Below, one piece after another: positions 1 to 6,477 of a stretch of 7,789 nt of DNA. The DNA lies in the NCBI GenBank assembly GCA_020426065.1, contig JAGQQT010000179.1, positions 1 to 7,789 of the forward strand, in the 5' to 3' direction. The notes below the pieces were generated by a model. That model did not search any database, was not told the origin of the DNA, and saw only the letters and a program-made list of their open reading frames with translations. A program made the translations under genes and the position numbers. The first letter of the stretch is position 1. Each line of letters opens with the position of its first letter. Origin of the DNA: Planctomycetaceae bacterium (GTDB taxonomy: Bacteria; Planctomycetota; Planctomycetia; Planctomycetales; Planctomycetaceae).

Positions 1-2
1 TT

Positions 3-44
3 CCGGCAAGGATGTTTTCCCAGGCTCTATGGAGAGACTCGTGA
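3..44 (+). CDS. 3' end of an upstream gene (partial, unidentified)
   Basis: The third reading frame is open from the window edge and closes with TGA at 42-44, giving 13 residues that end in ALWRDS. The stop overlaps the preferred GTG start of the histidine kinase by four bases (GTGA, 41-44), the same style of junction used four more times further down this operon, which is the reason to favour this frame. Frame 1 is also open from the edge and stops at 46-48, so it is a competing choice. Too little is visible to assign a family. A response regulator partnered with the kinase would be a natural occupant but that is only a guess. Confidence 0.33.
   Translation, partial: PARMFSQALWRDS
31..36 (+). 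promoter_or_regulatory. Ribosome binding site GGAGAG that decides the kinase start
   Basis: GGAGAG lies four bases before the GTG at 41. The in-frame ATG at 29 has no comparable purine-rich site before it and contributes its own G to this motif. The same GGAGAG core precedes the STAS gene (1451-1456) and the PilM-like gene (4761-4766), so it appears to be the local Shine-Dalgarno standard. Confidence 0.6.
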
Positions 45-1465
45 ATGACTTATCAAACCAATCTCCGCTGCGAATAGTCGGCGGATTGACATTGATTCTT
101 GCGCTGACAGCCATGGTGCTGTTTTTCAGCGGGACATCGGAATTCTGGGCTCTGCGTTCCCTGGTAGCTTCCGCTGCCTGCAGCCTGTTTCTGGGGCTGT
201 ATGCGATTTCAACGGCACCGGCACGCTCGATCGTTGCTCCAGCCATTACCGAACAGCTTGAATGTGCCGCTCATCTGGATTCCGGTTTCCAGCGTATGCT
301 CAATCCGGTCCTGCTGCACGATCAGCTTTCTCAAGGCTGGAACCGGATTGTCGATGAACTTCGAGGTTCGACTGCGCTGGCAGAACTGGAAGAGCGAATT
401 GATGAAAAGCTTCATCAGAGTTCCCATGGGCGTCAGGAACTGATTCTCAACTCCCTGTCAGATGGAATCGCGGTGACGAGTCTCACCGGTGAAGTCCTGC
501 TGACCAATTCCGCCTGGAACTCCATTTTCGGAATTGACGGAACAGCCAATTCTCCACGCCAGATTGAGCAGTTTCTTCCCGATAACCTGCCGGAAGAAGT
601 TCTGGAAACACTGCAGCGCAGTGCTCCGGCCAGCTTCGAGACGTCACATCAGACCTCAGCAGGTATGTTGACGTTCCTCTGGACTCGTCGCCCGGAAATT
701 AATGAAAAAGGGGAATCGATCGGGCAGATCTGGACCACGCGCGATATCAGCCAGCAGAAGATGGCAGAAAAAACACGGGACGATTTTGTCTCAATGGCCA
801 CACACGAACTGCGCACTCCCCTGGCCAACATCAACGCCTATGCAGAGACGCTCTCGATGGCTGATGACATCGATCTGGAGCAGCAGAAAAAGTTTTACAA
901 CATCATCCAGAGCGAAGCCACCCGGCTGTCCCGTTTCATTGACGATCTCCTCAACGTGAGCCGGATGGAATCCGGTTCGATGAGTATCGAGCGGAGAGAA
1001 ACAGACCTGACCCGGCTGTTGAATGATGTCTGTGAAAAGGTCCGTCCTGAAATGGACAAGAAAGAACTGACCTTCAAGGTCACCCTCCCAGCCAAGCTGC
1101 CGACAATACGCATCGACAAGGATGCGATCGCCGCCGCGCTGGTCAACCTGCTGGGAAATGCAGCCAAGTACACTCCGGAATCCGGAAATGTGGAATTCCG
1201 CGTCACGACCGACGCCAGCACCATTCACTTCCAGGTGCAGGACAACGGGATTGGAATTGCCGCAGCGGATATTCCCCGGCTGTTTGAAAAATTCTATCGC
1301 GCCCAGGACGAGCGGATCCGCGATATCAACGGCAGCGGACTGGGACTGGCATTCACCAACGATGTTGCCCGACTGCATCAGGGACGCATTGAAATCACAA
1401 GTGAACTGGATCGTGGCTCGATGTTTGATCTGATCCTGCCTCTCAACAAAGGAGAGCGGGCATGA
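41..1465 (+). CDS. Membrane-anchored PAS-domain sensor histidine kinase
   Basis: Autophosphorylating sensor kinase of the HisKA class, expected to pass phosphate to a response regulator not seen here. Numbered from GTG 41 (474 aa), two hydrophobic segments at about 10-30 and 35-57 form a hairpin with only a few residues between them, so there is no real periplasmic sensor. A linker (58-129) leads to a PAS-like domain at about 130-240. The dimerisation/phosphoacceptor helix has the H-box around H255 (MATHELRTPL). The HATPase_c domain shows the N-box with N373 (NLLGNAAKYT), G1 box DNGIGI at 401-406, F-box LFEKFYRA near 414-421 and G2 box GSGLGL at 431-436, so all catalytic motifs are intact. 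GTG 41 is chosen over ATG 29 for its GGAGAG site and GTGA overlap; the frame is in fact open to the window edge. Its stop overlaps the STAS start by four bases, implying translational coupling. The signal sensed cannot be deduced. Confidence 0.93.
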   Translation: MNDLSNQSPLRIVGGLTLILALTAMVLFFSGTSEFWALRSLVASAACSLFLGLYAISTAPARSIVAPAITEQLECAAHLDSGFQRMLNPVLLHDQLSQGWNRIVDELRGSTALAELEERIDEKLHQSSHGRQELILNSLSDGIAVTSLTGEVLLTNSAWNSIFGIDGTANSPRQIEQFLPDNLPEEVLETLQRSAPASFETSHQTSAGMLTFLWTRRPEINEKGESIGQIWTTRDISQQKMAEKTRDDFVSMATHELRTPLANINAYAETLSMADDIDLEQQKKFYNIIQSEATRLSRFIDDLLNVSRMESGSMSIERRETDLTRLLNDVCEKVRPEMDKKELTFKVTLPAKLPTIRIDKDAIAAALVNLLGNAAKYTPESGNVEFRVTTDASTIHFQVQDNGIGIAAADIPRLFEKFYRAQDERIRDINGSGLGLAFTNDVARLHQGRIEITSELDRGSMFDLILPLNKGERA

Positions 1466-1797
1466 TCGAACATACCAGACACGGTGCAGTGGATGTCATT
1501 TCCATTCAGGACTCTCTCACACATACGAATGCCGATCAGGCTCAAAAGGAAATTCTCAGCCACATTTCGCCGGGACAACCGCGGGTTGTGGTCGAACTGT
1601 CCGAAATGACCTTCTGTGACTCCAGTGGACTGGAAACCATTCTGGATTTGCGTGACCACTGCGTGAAGCGGGGCGGACTCTTCAAGCTCGCCGCTGCGAA
1701 CAACCTGTGCACGGATATCCTGCAGGTCACTGGTCTGCTGGATTCGATGGAACTGTATAACGATCCGGTCTCGGCTGCGGGGAGCTTTGCAACATGA
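1462..1797 (+). CDS. Single-domain STAS protein (anti-sigma-factor-antagonist type)
   Basis: A 111-residue soluble protein spanning one STAS domain, the size typical of SpoIIAA/RsbV proteins. The signature is CDSSGLETIL at 52-61, where the DSSG serines (S54, S55) correspond to the site phosphorylated in SpoIIAA-type antagonists; it follows a predicted beta strand RVVVELSEMTF. Members of this family usually work by partner switching: the unphosphorylated form binds a serine kinase/anti-sigma factor. No RsbW/SpoIIAB-type kinase, PP2C phosphatase or sigma factor gene is in the window. The neighbouring histidine kinase is of the wrong chemistry to phosphorylate serine directly, so the partner must be elsewhere or the protein may act by binding only. 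ATG 1462 overlaps the kinase stop (ATGA) and is preceded by GGAGAG at 1451-1456. Location between a sensor kinase and an assembly ATPase suggests control of the pilus/secretion machine, by inference. Confidence 0.9.
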   Translation: MIEHTRHGAVDVISIQDSLTHTNADQAQKEILSHISPGQPRVVVELSEMTFCDSSGLETILDLRDHCVKRGGLFKLAAANNLCTDILQVTGLLDSMELYNDPVSAAGSFAT

Positions 1798-3548
1798 CTT
1801 CCCTGGTCGACTCACCTCTGGCATCGTGCGTCAAGCAGCTTCCTACCGGGAAGTTGCAGCCTCCCCGTGCGCGCCTGGGTGAACGCCTCATCAAAGCAGG
1901 TATGGTGACCCAGACCGAGCTGGAATCGGCCTTACGGCAGCAGACAATCAAGGATCAGCGCGTCGGTGAAACCCTGATTGAACTCGGGTTCATTGATGAA
2001 GAACAGCTGTTGCCATTTCTGGCCCAGCAGTTGAAAGTCCCACACGCCGTTTTGCGGGAAGGGATGATCGACCCGCGCGTAGTGCGTCTGATTCCCCGCA
2101 AGAAAGCCGAAGAATTTCAGGCGCTGGCCATGTTCCGCGTCCGGAATGAACTCACGGTCGCCATGCATCAGCCACAAAACCTGGATCAGCTCGATGAAAT
2201 TGAGCGGATCACCGGGTGTCGGGTCCGTCCGGTCCTGGCAATGCGTTCCGCAATCGAACAACTCATGTCCCGTTGCTACGACGAGGGCTTTGAAATTGAT
2301 TCGGTGACGGCAGACATGGACCGGGAAGCAATTTCCGTCCAGGATGATGCCATTCATGTCGAGCTGCAGGAAGTCGATTCCATCGCCGATGGCAGCCCGA
2401 TCATCAATCTTGTGAACTACATGATCCTGCAGGCAGCCCGGCAGGGAGCCAGCGATATTCACATTGAACCAGGCACCTCACAATCAACGGTCCGGTTTCG
2501 TGTCGATGGAATGTTGCGGGAAGTCTTACGCCCCCGGCTCGAATTCCACCCGGCTATCGTTTCCCGTATCAAGGTGATGGCCAAGATGGACATCGCCGAA
2601 CACCGGTTGCCTCAGGACGGACGCATCCACGTTGTGGTCGACCGCCGGGATATCGACCTCCGCTGTTCTACTCTCCCCACAATTCTGGGTGAGAAAGTGG
2701 TACTGCGTGTGCTCGACCGGTCCAGTATTACATTCAATCTGAATGACCTGGGAATTCCGGATGACCAGCTGACGATCATGAAGTCCATTCTTTCCAAACC
2801 TTACGGTCTGGCCCTGGTGACCGGACCGACCGGGAGCGGAAAAACGACAACTCTGTATTCTGCCATTGAACTGATCAAGAACGTTCAGCGGAATATTGTG
2901 ACCGTGGAAGATCCGGTCGAATACCAGTTGCCGCTCATCAACCAGGTCCACGCCAACGCGGGGACGAGCCTGAGTTTTGCCAAGGTTCTTCGCTCGATTC
3001 TGCGTCAAGACCCCGATGTCATCATGATCGGGGAAATTCGTGATGCTGAAACAGCGGAAGTGGCCATCCAGGCTGCATTAACCGGTCACCTGGTTCTGTC
3101 CACGCTGCATACAAACGATAGCGTTTCGGCCATTACCCGTCTGAGCGATATGGGAATTGCCAGCTATAAAACGGCGGCCGCCTTTGTGGGCTGTATTGCC
3201 CAGCGACTGGTCCGTCGAATCTGTCCACACTGCCGCACGACCTATTACCCCTCCGCCGATTTCCTCAGAACTCTGCATTACAAAGGGGATCTGAACCGGC
3301 AGTTCGAGCGGGGTGAAGGATGCCACGAATGCTTCGATTCCGGCTACAAGGGCCGAATCGGGATCTATGACATTCTCCCTTCGAACCAGGAATTGCGGGA
3401 AATGATTGGTCGGGAGGCGAACGTGGATCAACTGCGAGATTGGCACCTGAAACATGGTGGTTCCACGCTGCTGGAACAGGGAATCAAACTGGCTGAACGG
3501 GGAGAGACTTCTCTGGAAGAAGTGATGCGCGTTGCATTTGTCGAATAG
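1794..3548 (+). CDS. gspE: GspE/PilB-type assembly ATPase with MshEN N-terminal domain
   Basis: Cytoplasmic hexameric ATPase that powers pilin or pseudopilin polymerisation. It is 584 aa, full length for GspE/PilB/MshE. Residues 27-79 hold two MshEN-type 24-residue motifs within a T2SSE_N domain (about 25-160). A linker leads to the catalytic part from about residue 195: Walker A GPTGSGKT at 344-351 (K350), Asp box VEDPVEY at 371-377, Walker B region DPDVIMIGEIRD at 406-417, and His box GHLVLSTLHTND at 431-442. Four cysteines in two CxxC pairs (C477/C480, C510/C513) form the zinc-binding element characteristic of GspE/PilB assembly ATPases and absent from PilT retraction ATPases. The start ATG overlaps the STAS stop by four bases, with GGGGAG about ten bases upstream. 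The stop TAG at 3546-3548 is nine bases before the GspF-like start. The family is certain; whether the machine is a T4 pilus, MSHA-like pilus or T2SS cannot be settled from this gene. Confidence 0.97.
   Translation: MTSLVDSPLASCVKQLPTGKLQPPRARLGERLIKAGMVTQTELESALRQQTIKDQRVGETLIELGFIDEEQLLPFLAQQLKVPHAVLREGMIDPRVVRLIPRKKAEEFQALAMFRVRNELTVAMHQPQNLDQLDEIERITGCRVRPVLAMRSAIEQLMSRCYDEGFEIDSVTADMDREAISVQDDAIHVELQEVDSIADGSPIINLVNYMILQAARQGASDIHIEPGTSQSTVRFRVDGMLREVLRPRLEFHPAIVSRIKVMAKMDIAEHRLPQDGRIHVVVDRRDIDLRCSTLPTILGEKVVLRVLDRSSITFNLNDLGIPDDQLTIMKSILSKPYGLALVTGPTGSGKTTTLYSAIELIKNVQRNIVTVEDPVEYQLPLINQVHANAGTSLSFAKVLRSILRQDPDVIMIGEIRDAETAEVAIQAALTGHLVLSTLHTNDSVSAITRLSDMGIASYKTAAAFVGCIAQRLVRRICPHCRTTYYPSADFLRTLHYKGDLNRQFERGEGCHECFDSGYKGRIGIYDILPSNQELREMIGREANVDQLRDWHLKHGGSTLLEQGIKLAERGETSLEEVMRVAFVE
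1872..2030 (+). other. Tandem MshEN motifs, predicted cyclic-di-GMP-binding site in the ATPase
   Basis: Encodes residues 27-79 of the GspE-like protein. The first motif has R27, L28, G29, L32, I33, G36, V38, L43, L47 and Q50; the second has R56, V57, G58, L61, I62, G65, I67, L72, L76 and Q79. Both are 24 residues long and are separated by a five-residue spacer. This arrangement is that of the MshEN cyclic-di-GMP-binding domain defined in MshE. The only departures are M37 in the first copy and V57 and F66 in the second. Binding is predicted, not shown. Confidence 0.7.
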
Positions 3549-3557
3549 GAATGAATC

Positions 3558-4760
3558 ATGATCGCCTATCAGTATCAGGCGACAACTCGAAATGGAGAAA
3601 AGAAAGTCGGCCTGCTCGAAGCCGATTCGGAAATCATTGCGCGCCAACGCCTGCGAGATCAGGGCCTGTTCCCGCTGGCGATCACTCCCCAGAAAACCTC
3701 CCGGCTCTCGATGCCGGGACAGCGAGTTTCCAAAAAAGATCTGATGATGGTCACCACCCAGCTGTCGATCATGCATCGGTCCGGGCTGGATCTGGCCGAG
3801 TCGCTGAAGAACGTGGCCAACCAGGTTCACAATCGGAAACTGGCTGATGCCATGAAACAGATTGTGAATGACATTGAGGACGGAAAATCCTTTTCCATTG
3901 CCCTGCAGAGACAGGCTCACATCTTTGGCGATGCCTACGTGGCTGGTATTGCCGCCGGCGAAGCTTCCGGCACACTGGGAAGGGTGCTCGAACGTCTGAC
4001 TACCCTGCTCAGAAACGAAGTCCGTCTCGTGGGCACGATCAAGTCGATCGCCACCTATCCTCTCATTCTGATGTTTGTGGCGGGCGGGGTGCTCAATGCC
4101 CTGATCTTTTTTGTGCTGCCACAATTTGCCAAGGTGTTCCGGGATCTGGATCGGACTCCACCTGCCATTACCCAGATATTGCTTTCAACCGGTGAGTTCG
4201 TGCGAGGGAATATCCCTCTCGTGCTGGGAGGAGTGATCTCCGTTGTGCTGGGATTCATGTTTCTCATACGCACGCGCCAGTTTCGAGAACAACTGGACCG
4301 CCTCATGCTGACTCTGCCGGGAATCTCCAAGGCAACACAAACGCTGCTGGCTGGTCGAACCTTCCGACTGATCGGCACGATGGTCCAGAGCGGTGTCCCC
4401 CTTTTGGATTCGGTCAAGCTGTGCCGAAGATCCATCCGGAACTCCTGTTATCAGAAGCTGTTTGACTCCATTGAAACTGAATTGACTAACGGACGAAAAC
4501 TGTCCGTGGCTCTCTCGCAGTTCCGTTTCCTGCCTAGCGGCGCCTACGAAATGATCGCGACCAGCGAACGCAGTGGCGACCTGGGGGGCGTGATGGAACT
4601 GATCGGTGAATTCTACGAGGACGAAGGGGAACGACTCGTCCGCGATCTGAGTCGCATGTTTGAACCAGCCATCATCGTGGTGATGGGTGGTGTGGTTGCC
4701 ATGGTAGTGATGTCGGTCATCCTGCCTCTGCTCGATATGTCTTCAACGTCTGCATACTAG
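3558..4760 (+). CDS. gspF: GspF/PilC-type inner-membrane platform protein
   Basis: Polytopic inner-membrane protein on which the assembly ATPase acts during pilin insertion. It is 400 aa, the usual family size. An N-terminal cytoplasmic segment opens with YQYQATTRNGEKKVGLLEAD, typical of GspF/PilC. Two repeated T2SSF domains follow at about 60-185 and 263-388; the paired motifs are visible as SGLDLAESL / GEASGTLGRVLERL in the first and SGVPLLDSVKL / SERSGDLGGVMELI in the second. Hydrophobic segments lie at about 166-190, 218-237 and 369-392, the standard three-helix topology. ATG 3558 is chosen because AGGA at 3547-3550 is seven bases upstream and because the family N-terminus begins right there; an ATG at 3551 lies in another frame. 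It follows the ATPase gene by nine bases, the usual E-F order. Confidence 0.97.
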   Translation: MIAYQYQATTRNGEKKVGLLEADSEIIARQRLRDQGLFPLAITPQKTSRLSMPGQRVSKKDLMMVTTQLSIMHRSGLDLAESLKNVANQVHNRKLADAMKQIVNDIEDGKSFSIALQRQAHIFGDAYVAGIAAGEASGTLGRVLERLTTLLRNEVRLVGTIKSIATYPLILMFVAGGVLNALIFFVLPQFAKVFRDLDRTPPAITQILLSTGEFVRGNIPLVLGGVISVVLGFMFLIRTRQFREQLDRLMLTLPGISKATQTLLAGRTFRLIGTMVQSGVPLLDSVKLCRRSIRNSCYQKLFDSIETELTNGRKLSVALSQFRFLPSGAYEMIATSERSGDLGGVMELIGEFYEDEGERLVRDLSRMFEPAIIVVMGGVVAMVVMSVILPLLDMSSTSAY

Positions 4761-4766
4761 GGAGAG
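4761..4766 (+). promoter_or_regulatory. Ribosome binding site of the PilM-like gene
   Basis: GGAGAG sits directly after the GspF-like stop (TAG 4758-4760) and five bases before ATG 4772. It fills most of the 11-base gap, leaving no room for a separate promoter, so the PilM-like gene is read from the same transcript. Confidence 0.6.
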
Positions 4767-4771
4767 ATATC

Positions 4772-5848
4772 ATGGCACATTGGAAACAGTTTTTCTCCGC
4801 AGCAGTGAAAGAGCCACCCCTCGAACACTGTGACGTTGCCGTGGAAATTTCACCACGTGGCCTTCTGTTCGCGCAGCCTGCAAAAACACCTTCGGGCAGC
4901 AGTGCCATCAACGGATGGCAGGTTCCGTTTGAAAAACCAACGACAGCGGAACAACTGGCTCAGCGGGTGTATGAACAGGAATTGAAACATTCTCTGCAAA
5001 AGGCCAAAGCACAGTTAAGCCAGATTGCAGGACAGGATCTGGTCTGCCTGATCCCGGAAGAATTGACCCGCACAATCCAAACGACTCTGCCCGACATGCC
5101 TGCTCCCGTCCTGCGCAATGCGGTGGCCCAGGAACTGGCCGATCTCATGGATCGTGATCCTTCACAGATCGCGTTTGATTTCTGGTCATCAAACACCGCG
5201 CAGGAAGAAGAACTGAATCAGATCCATGCGATTGCTGCCGACCAGAATTTCATTTCGGAACTGATTGCCCAGTTTCGTCAGGCAGGCCTGCGTTGCCGGA
5301 AAATTACCACACGCTCCCTTTCACTGCAGCAGCGGTATTCCACCCCGACTCCCGGTACGATCGGAATTGTCGACTGGGGAATGGATGCGGTCCGGATGTC
5401 AGTCCGAAATCCGGAAGGAAAGATCTATTCCAGAAGTTTCCGAAACTGCCTGCTGCAGGACATTCGTGACGATCTGGCGAAGGACTGGGAAGTCGCTCCA
5501 GACCAGGCTTTTCAGATCATGAATCGGCTGATCGACACAACTGAAGTAGACACCGTTGTCCGTGGCAGGCTCGATGCCAGCTTCCGGGAAGCCCTGCATC
5601 AGCGTTATGACCTTCTGGCGGACGAAATCCGTAAGACAATCAACTTTGCATCGCTCAAACTGCATGCCGGAGAATGGGATCAGATCCTGTTGACCGGTGC
5701 CGGATCAGTGCTGCCCCAGGTTCGCAGCATCCTGGATGAACAGCTGCCTTATCCGGTGGTCCTGTCTCATTGTTCGGTGAATCGGCAGAAACTCTTTCAT
5801 GCAGAACTGGATGTTCTGGCGAGCGCAATGGAGGGCTCTGGACGATGA
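4772..5848 (+). CDS. pilM: PilM-like actin-fold assembly protein
   Basis: Predicted cytoplasmic actin/Hsp70-fold protein that docks on the N-terminal tail of the PilN-like protein and links the ATPase/platform to the inner-membrane ring; it corresponds to PilM or the cytoplasmic half of GspL. It is 358 aa with no membrane segment. Nucleotide-fold signposts are a phosphate-1-like strand CDVAVEISPRGLLFA (20-34), a phosphate-2-like strand IGIVDWGMDAVRMSV (197-211) and an adenosine-motif-like LLTGAGSVLPQVRSIL (306-321), the last being the clearest. The phosphate-1 site has E25 and S27 where DxG is usual, so nucleotide binding may be weakened. Residues 84-104 (QIAGQDLVCLIPEELTRTIQ region) match the position of the PilM subdomain that follows the first strand. 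The stop overlaps the PilN-like start by four bases. GspL was considered, but there is no C-terminal membrane helix; that part is supplied by the next gene. Confidence 0.78.
   Translation: MAHWKQFFSAAVKEPPLEHCDVAVEISPRGLLFAQPAKTPSGSSAINGWQVPFEKPTTAEQLAQRVYEQELKHSLQKAKAQLSQIAGQDLVCLIPEELTRTIQTTLPDMPAPVLRNAVAQELADLMDRDPSQIAFDFWSSNTAQEEELNQIHAIAADQNFISELIAQFRQAGLRCRKITTRSLSLQQRYSTPTPGTIGIVDWGMDAVRMSVRNPEGKIYSRSFRNCLLQDIRDDLAKDWEVAPDQAFQIMNRLIDTTEVDTVVRGRLDASFREALHQRYDLLADEIRKTINFASLKLHAGEWDQILLTGAGSVLPQVRSILDEQLPYPVVLSHCSVNRQKLFHAELDVLASAMEGSGR
5830..5835 (+). promoter_or_regulatory. Ribosome binding site deciding the PilN-like start
   Basis: GGAGGG lies nine bases before ATG 5845. The longer in-frame alternative at ATG 5770 would add 25 residues that overlap the PilM-like gene, lack a ribosome site and precede the PilN-type N-terminal motif, so 5845 is preferred. 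Confidence 0.6.
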
Positions 5849-6477
5849 AATCCTTCCAGCAGTTTAACCTGGTGCCGGAATCAACCCGGCTCGAGTTTTC
5901 ATTTCAGCAGCTGATTCGCAGCTGGGGTTCGGTATTCGGACTCACGCTGTTCGGCATCCTGCTGCTGATTTTCTGGCAGGCAATTGAACTGCAGGCATCC
6001 CGCGAATTTCTTGCTGAGCGCAGTCAGGATCACAATCCGATTCGGGAGCTGCTGACAAATATCTCCAGAACCGAAGCCTTGTCCCGTTCCCGCACCCAGG
6101 AACTGGACAAGATGGAAACACTCACTGCCGGACCGAAGCCCATTGAAATTCTGGGAGCGCTGGCCGCTGCCTGTCGGGGTGGAAAATCGCCGATCGTGAT
6201 CAGCTCACTTTCGAGCCGTTCGGATCTGCCTAAAACTCCAATCCAGGCCGCATCCAATCCCAATCAGAAATTGCCTCCCCAGGAAATGGACACCATTCTC
6301 ACCCTGCAGGCCATTATCTATGACGATGAAGATATCCCGCTCTTCCTCAATCACCTCAAACGGACCGGTCTGTTCACGGATGTGAATCTTCAGTCTGCTG
6401 CCAGGGAAGCGCAGGAGGATCGGAGCCAGCACCAGATTTCCATTCAGGCCAGAATTGTCACGGAGGTACAACCATGA
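5845..6477 (+). CDS. pilN: PilN-like inner-membrane alignment protein
   Basis: Bitopic inner-membrane protein expected to bind the PilM-like protein with its cytoplasmic tail and pair with the PilO-like protein in the periplasm. From ATG 5845 it is 210 aa. The short tail contains FNLVPESTR (7-15), the equivalent of the conserved INLLP-type PilM-binding motif of PilN. One transmembrane segment spans about 28-48, followed by a charged helical stretch (50-92) and a predicted ferredoxin-like domain from about 97 to 207, in which DIPLFLNHLKRTGLFTDVNL (163-182) is the strongest PilN/GspL-type element. A proline/asparagine-rich insert lies near 129-146. Its start overlaps the PilM-like stop, and its stop overlaps the PilO-like start, each by ATGA, consistent with equimolar synthesis of the complex. 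Identity rests on topology, motif and gene order; overall sequence similarity cannot be measured here. Confidence 0.77.
   Translation: MKSFQQFNLVPESTRLEFSFQQLIRSWGSVFGLTLFGILLLIFWQAIELQASREFLAERSQDHNPIRELLTNISRTEALSRSRTQELDKMETLTAGPKPIEILGALAAACRGGKSPIVISSLSSRSDLPKTPIQAASNPNQKLPPQEMDTILTLQAIIYDDEDIPLFLNHLKRTGLFTDVNLQSAAREAQEDRSQHQISIQARIVTEVQP

Noticed and set aside
791..1378. 195-codon minus-strand frame opposite the kinase
   Set aside because: It lies entirely within the HisKA/HATPase coding sequence, whose catalytic motifs are all in the plus frame; no family features are visible in the antisense product.
3078..4124. Long 348-codon open frame on the minus strand opposite the ATPase and platform genes
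   Set aside because: It runs antisense across the end of one well-identified gene and half of another, and its translation is rich in His, Gln and Arg with no recognisable domain; it is a shadow of the GC-biased codon use of the real genes.
5770..5844. Upstream extension of the PilN-like gene to ATG 5770
   Set aside because: The extra 25 residues overlap the PilM-like gene out of frame, have no ribosome site, and precede the N-terminal docking motif; ATG 5845 has GGAGGG and an ATGA overlap.
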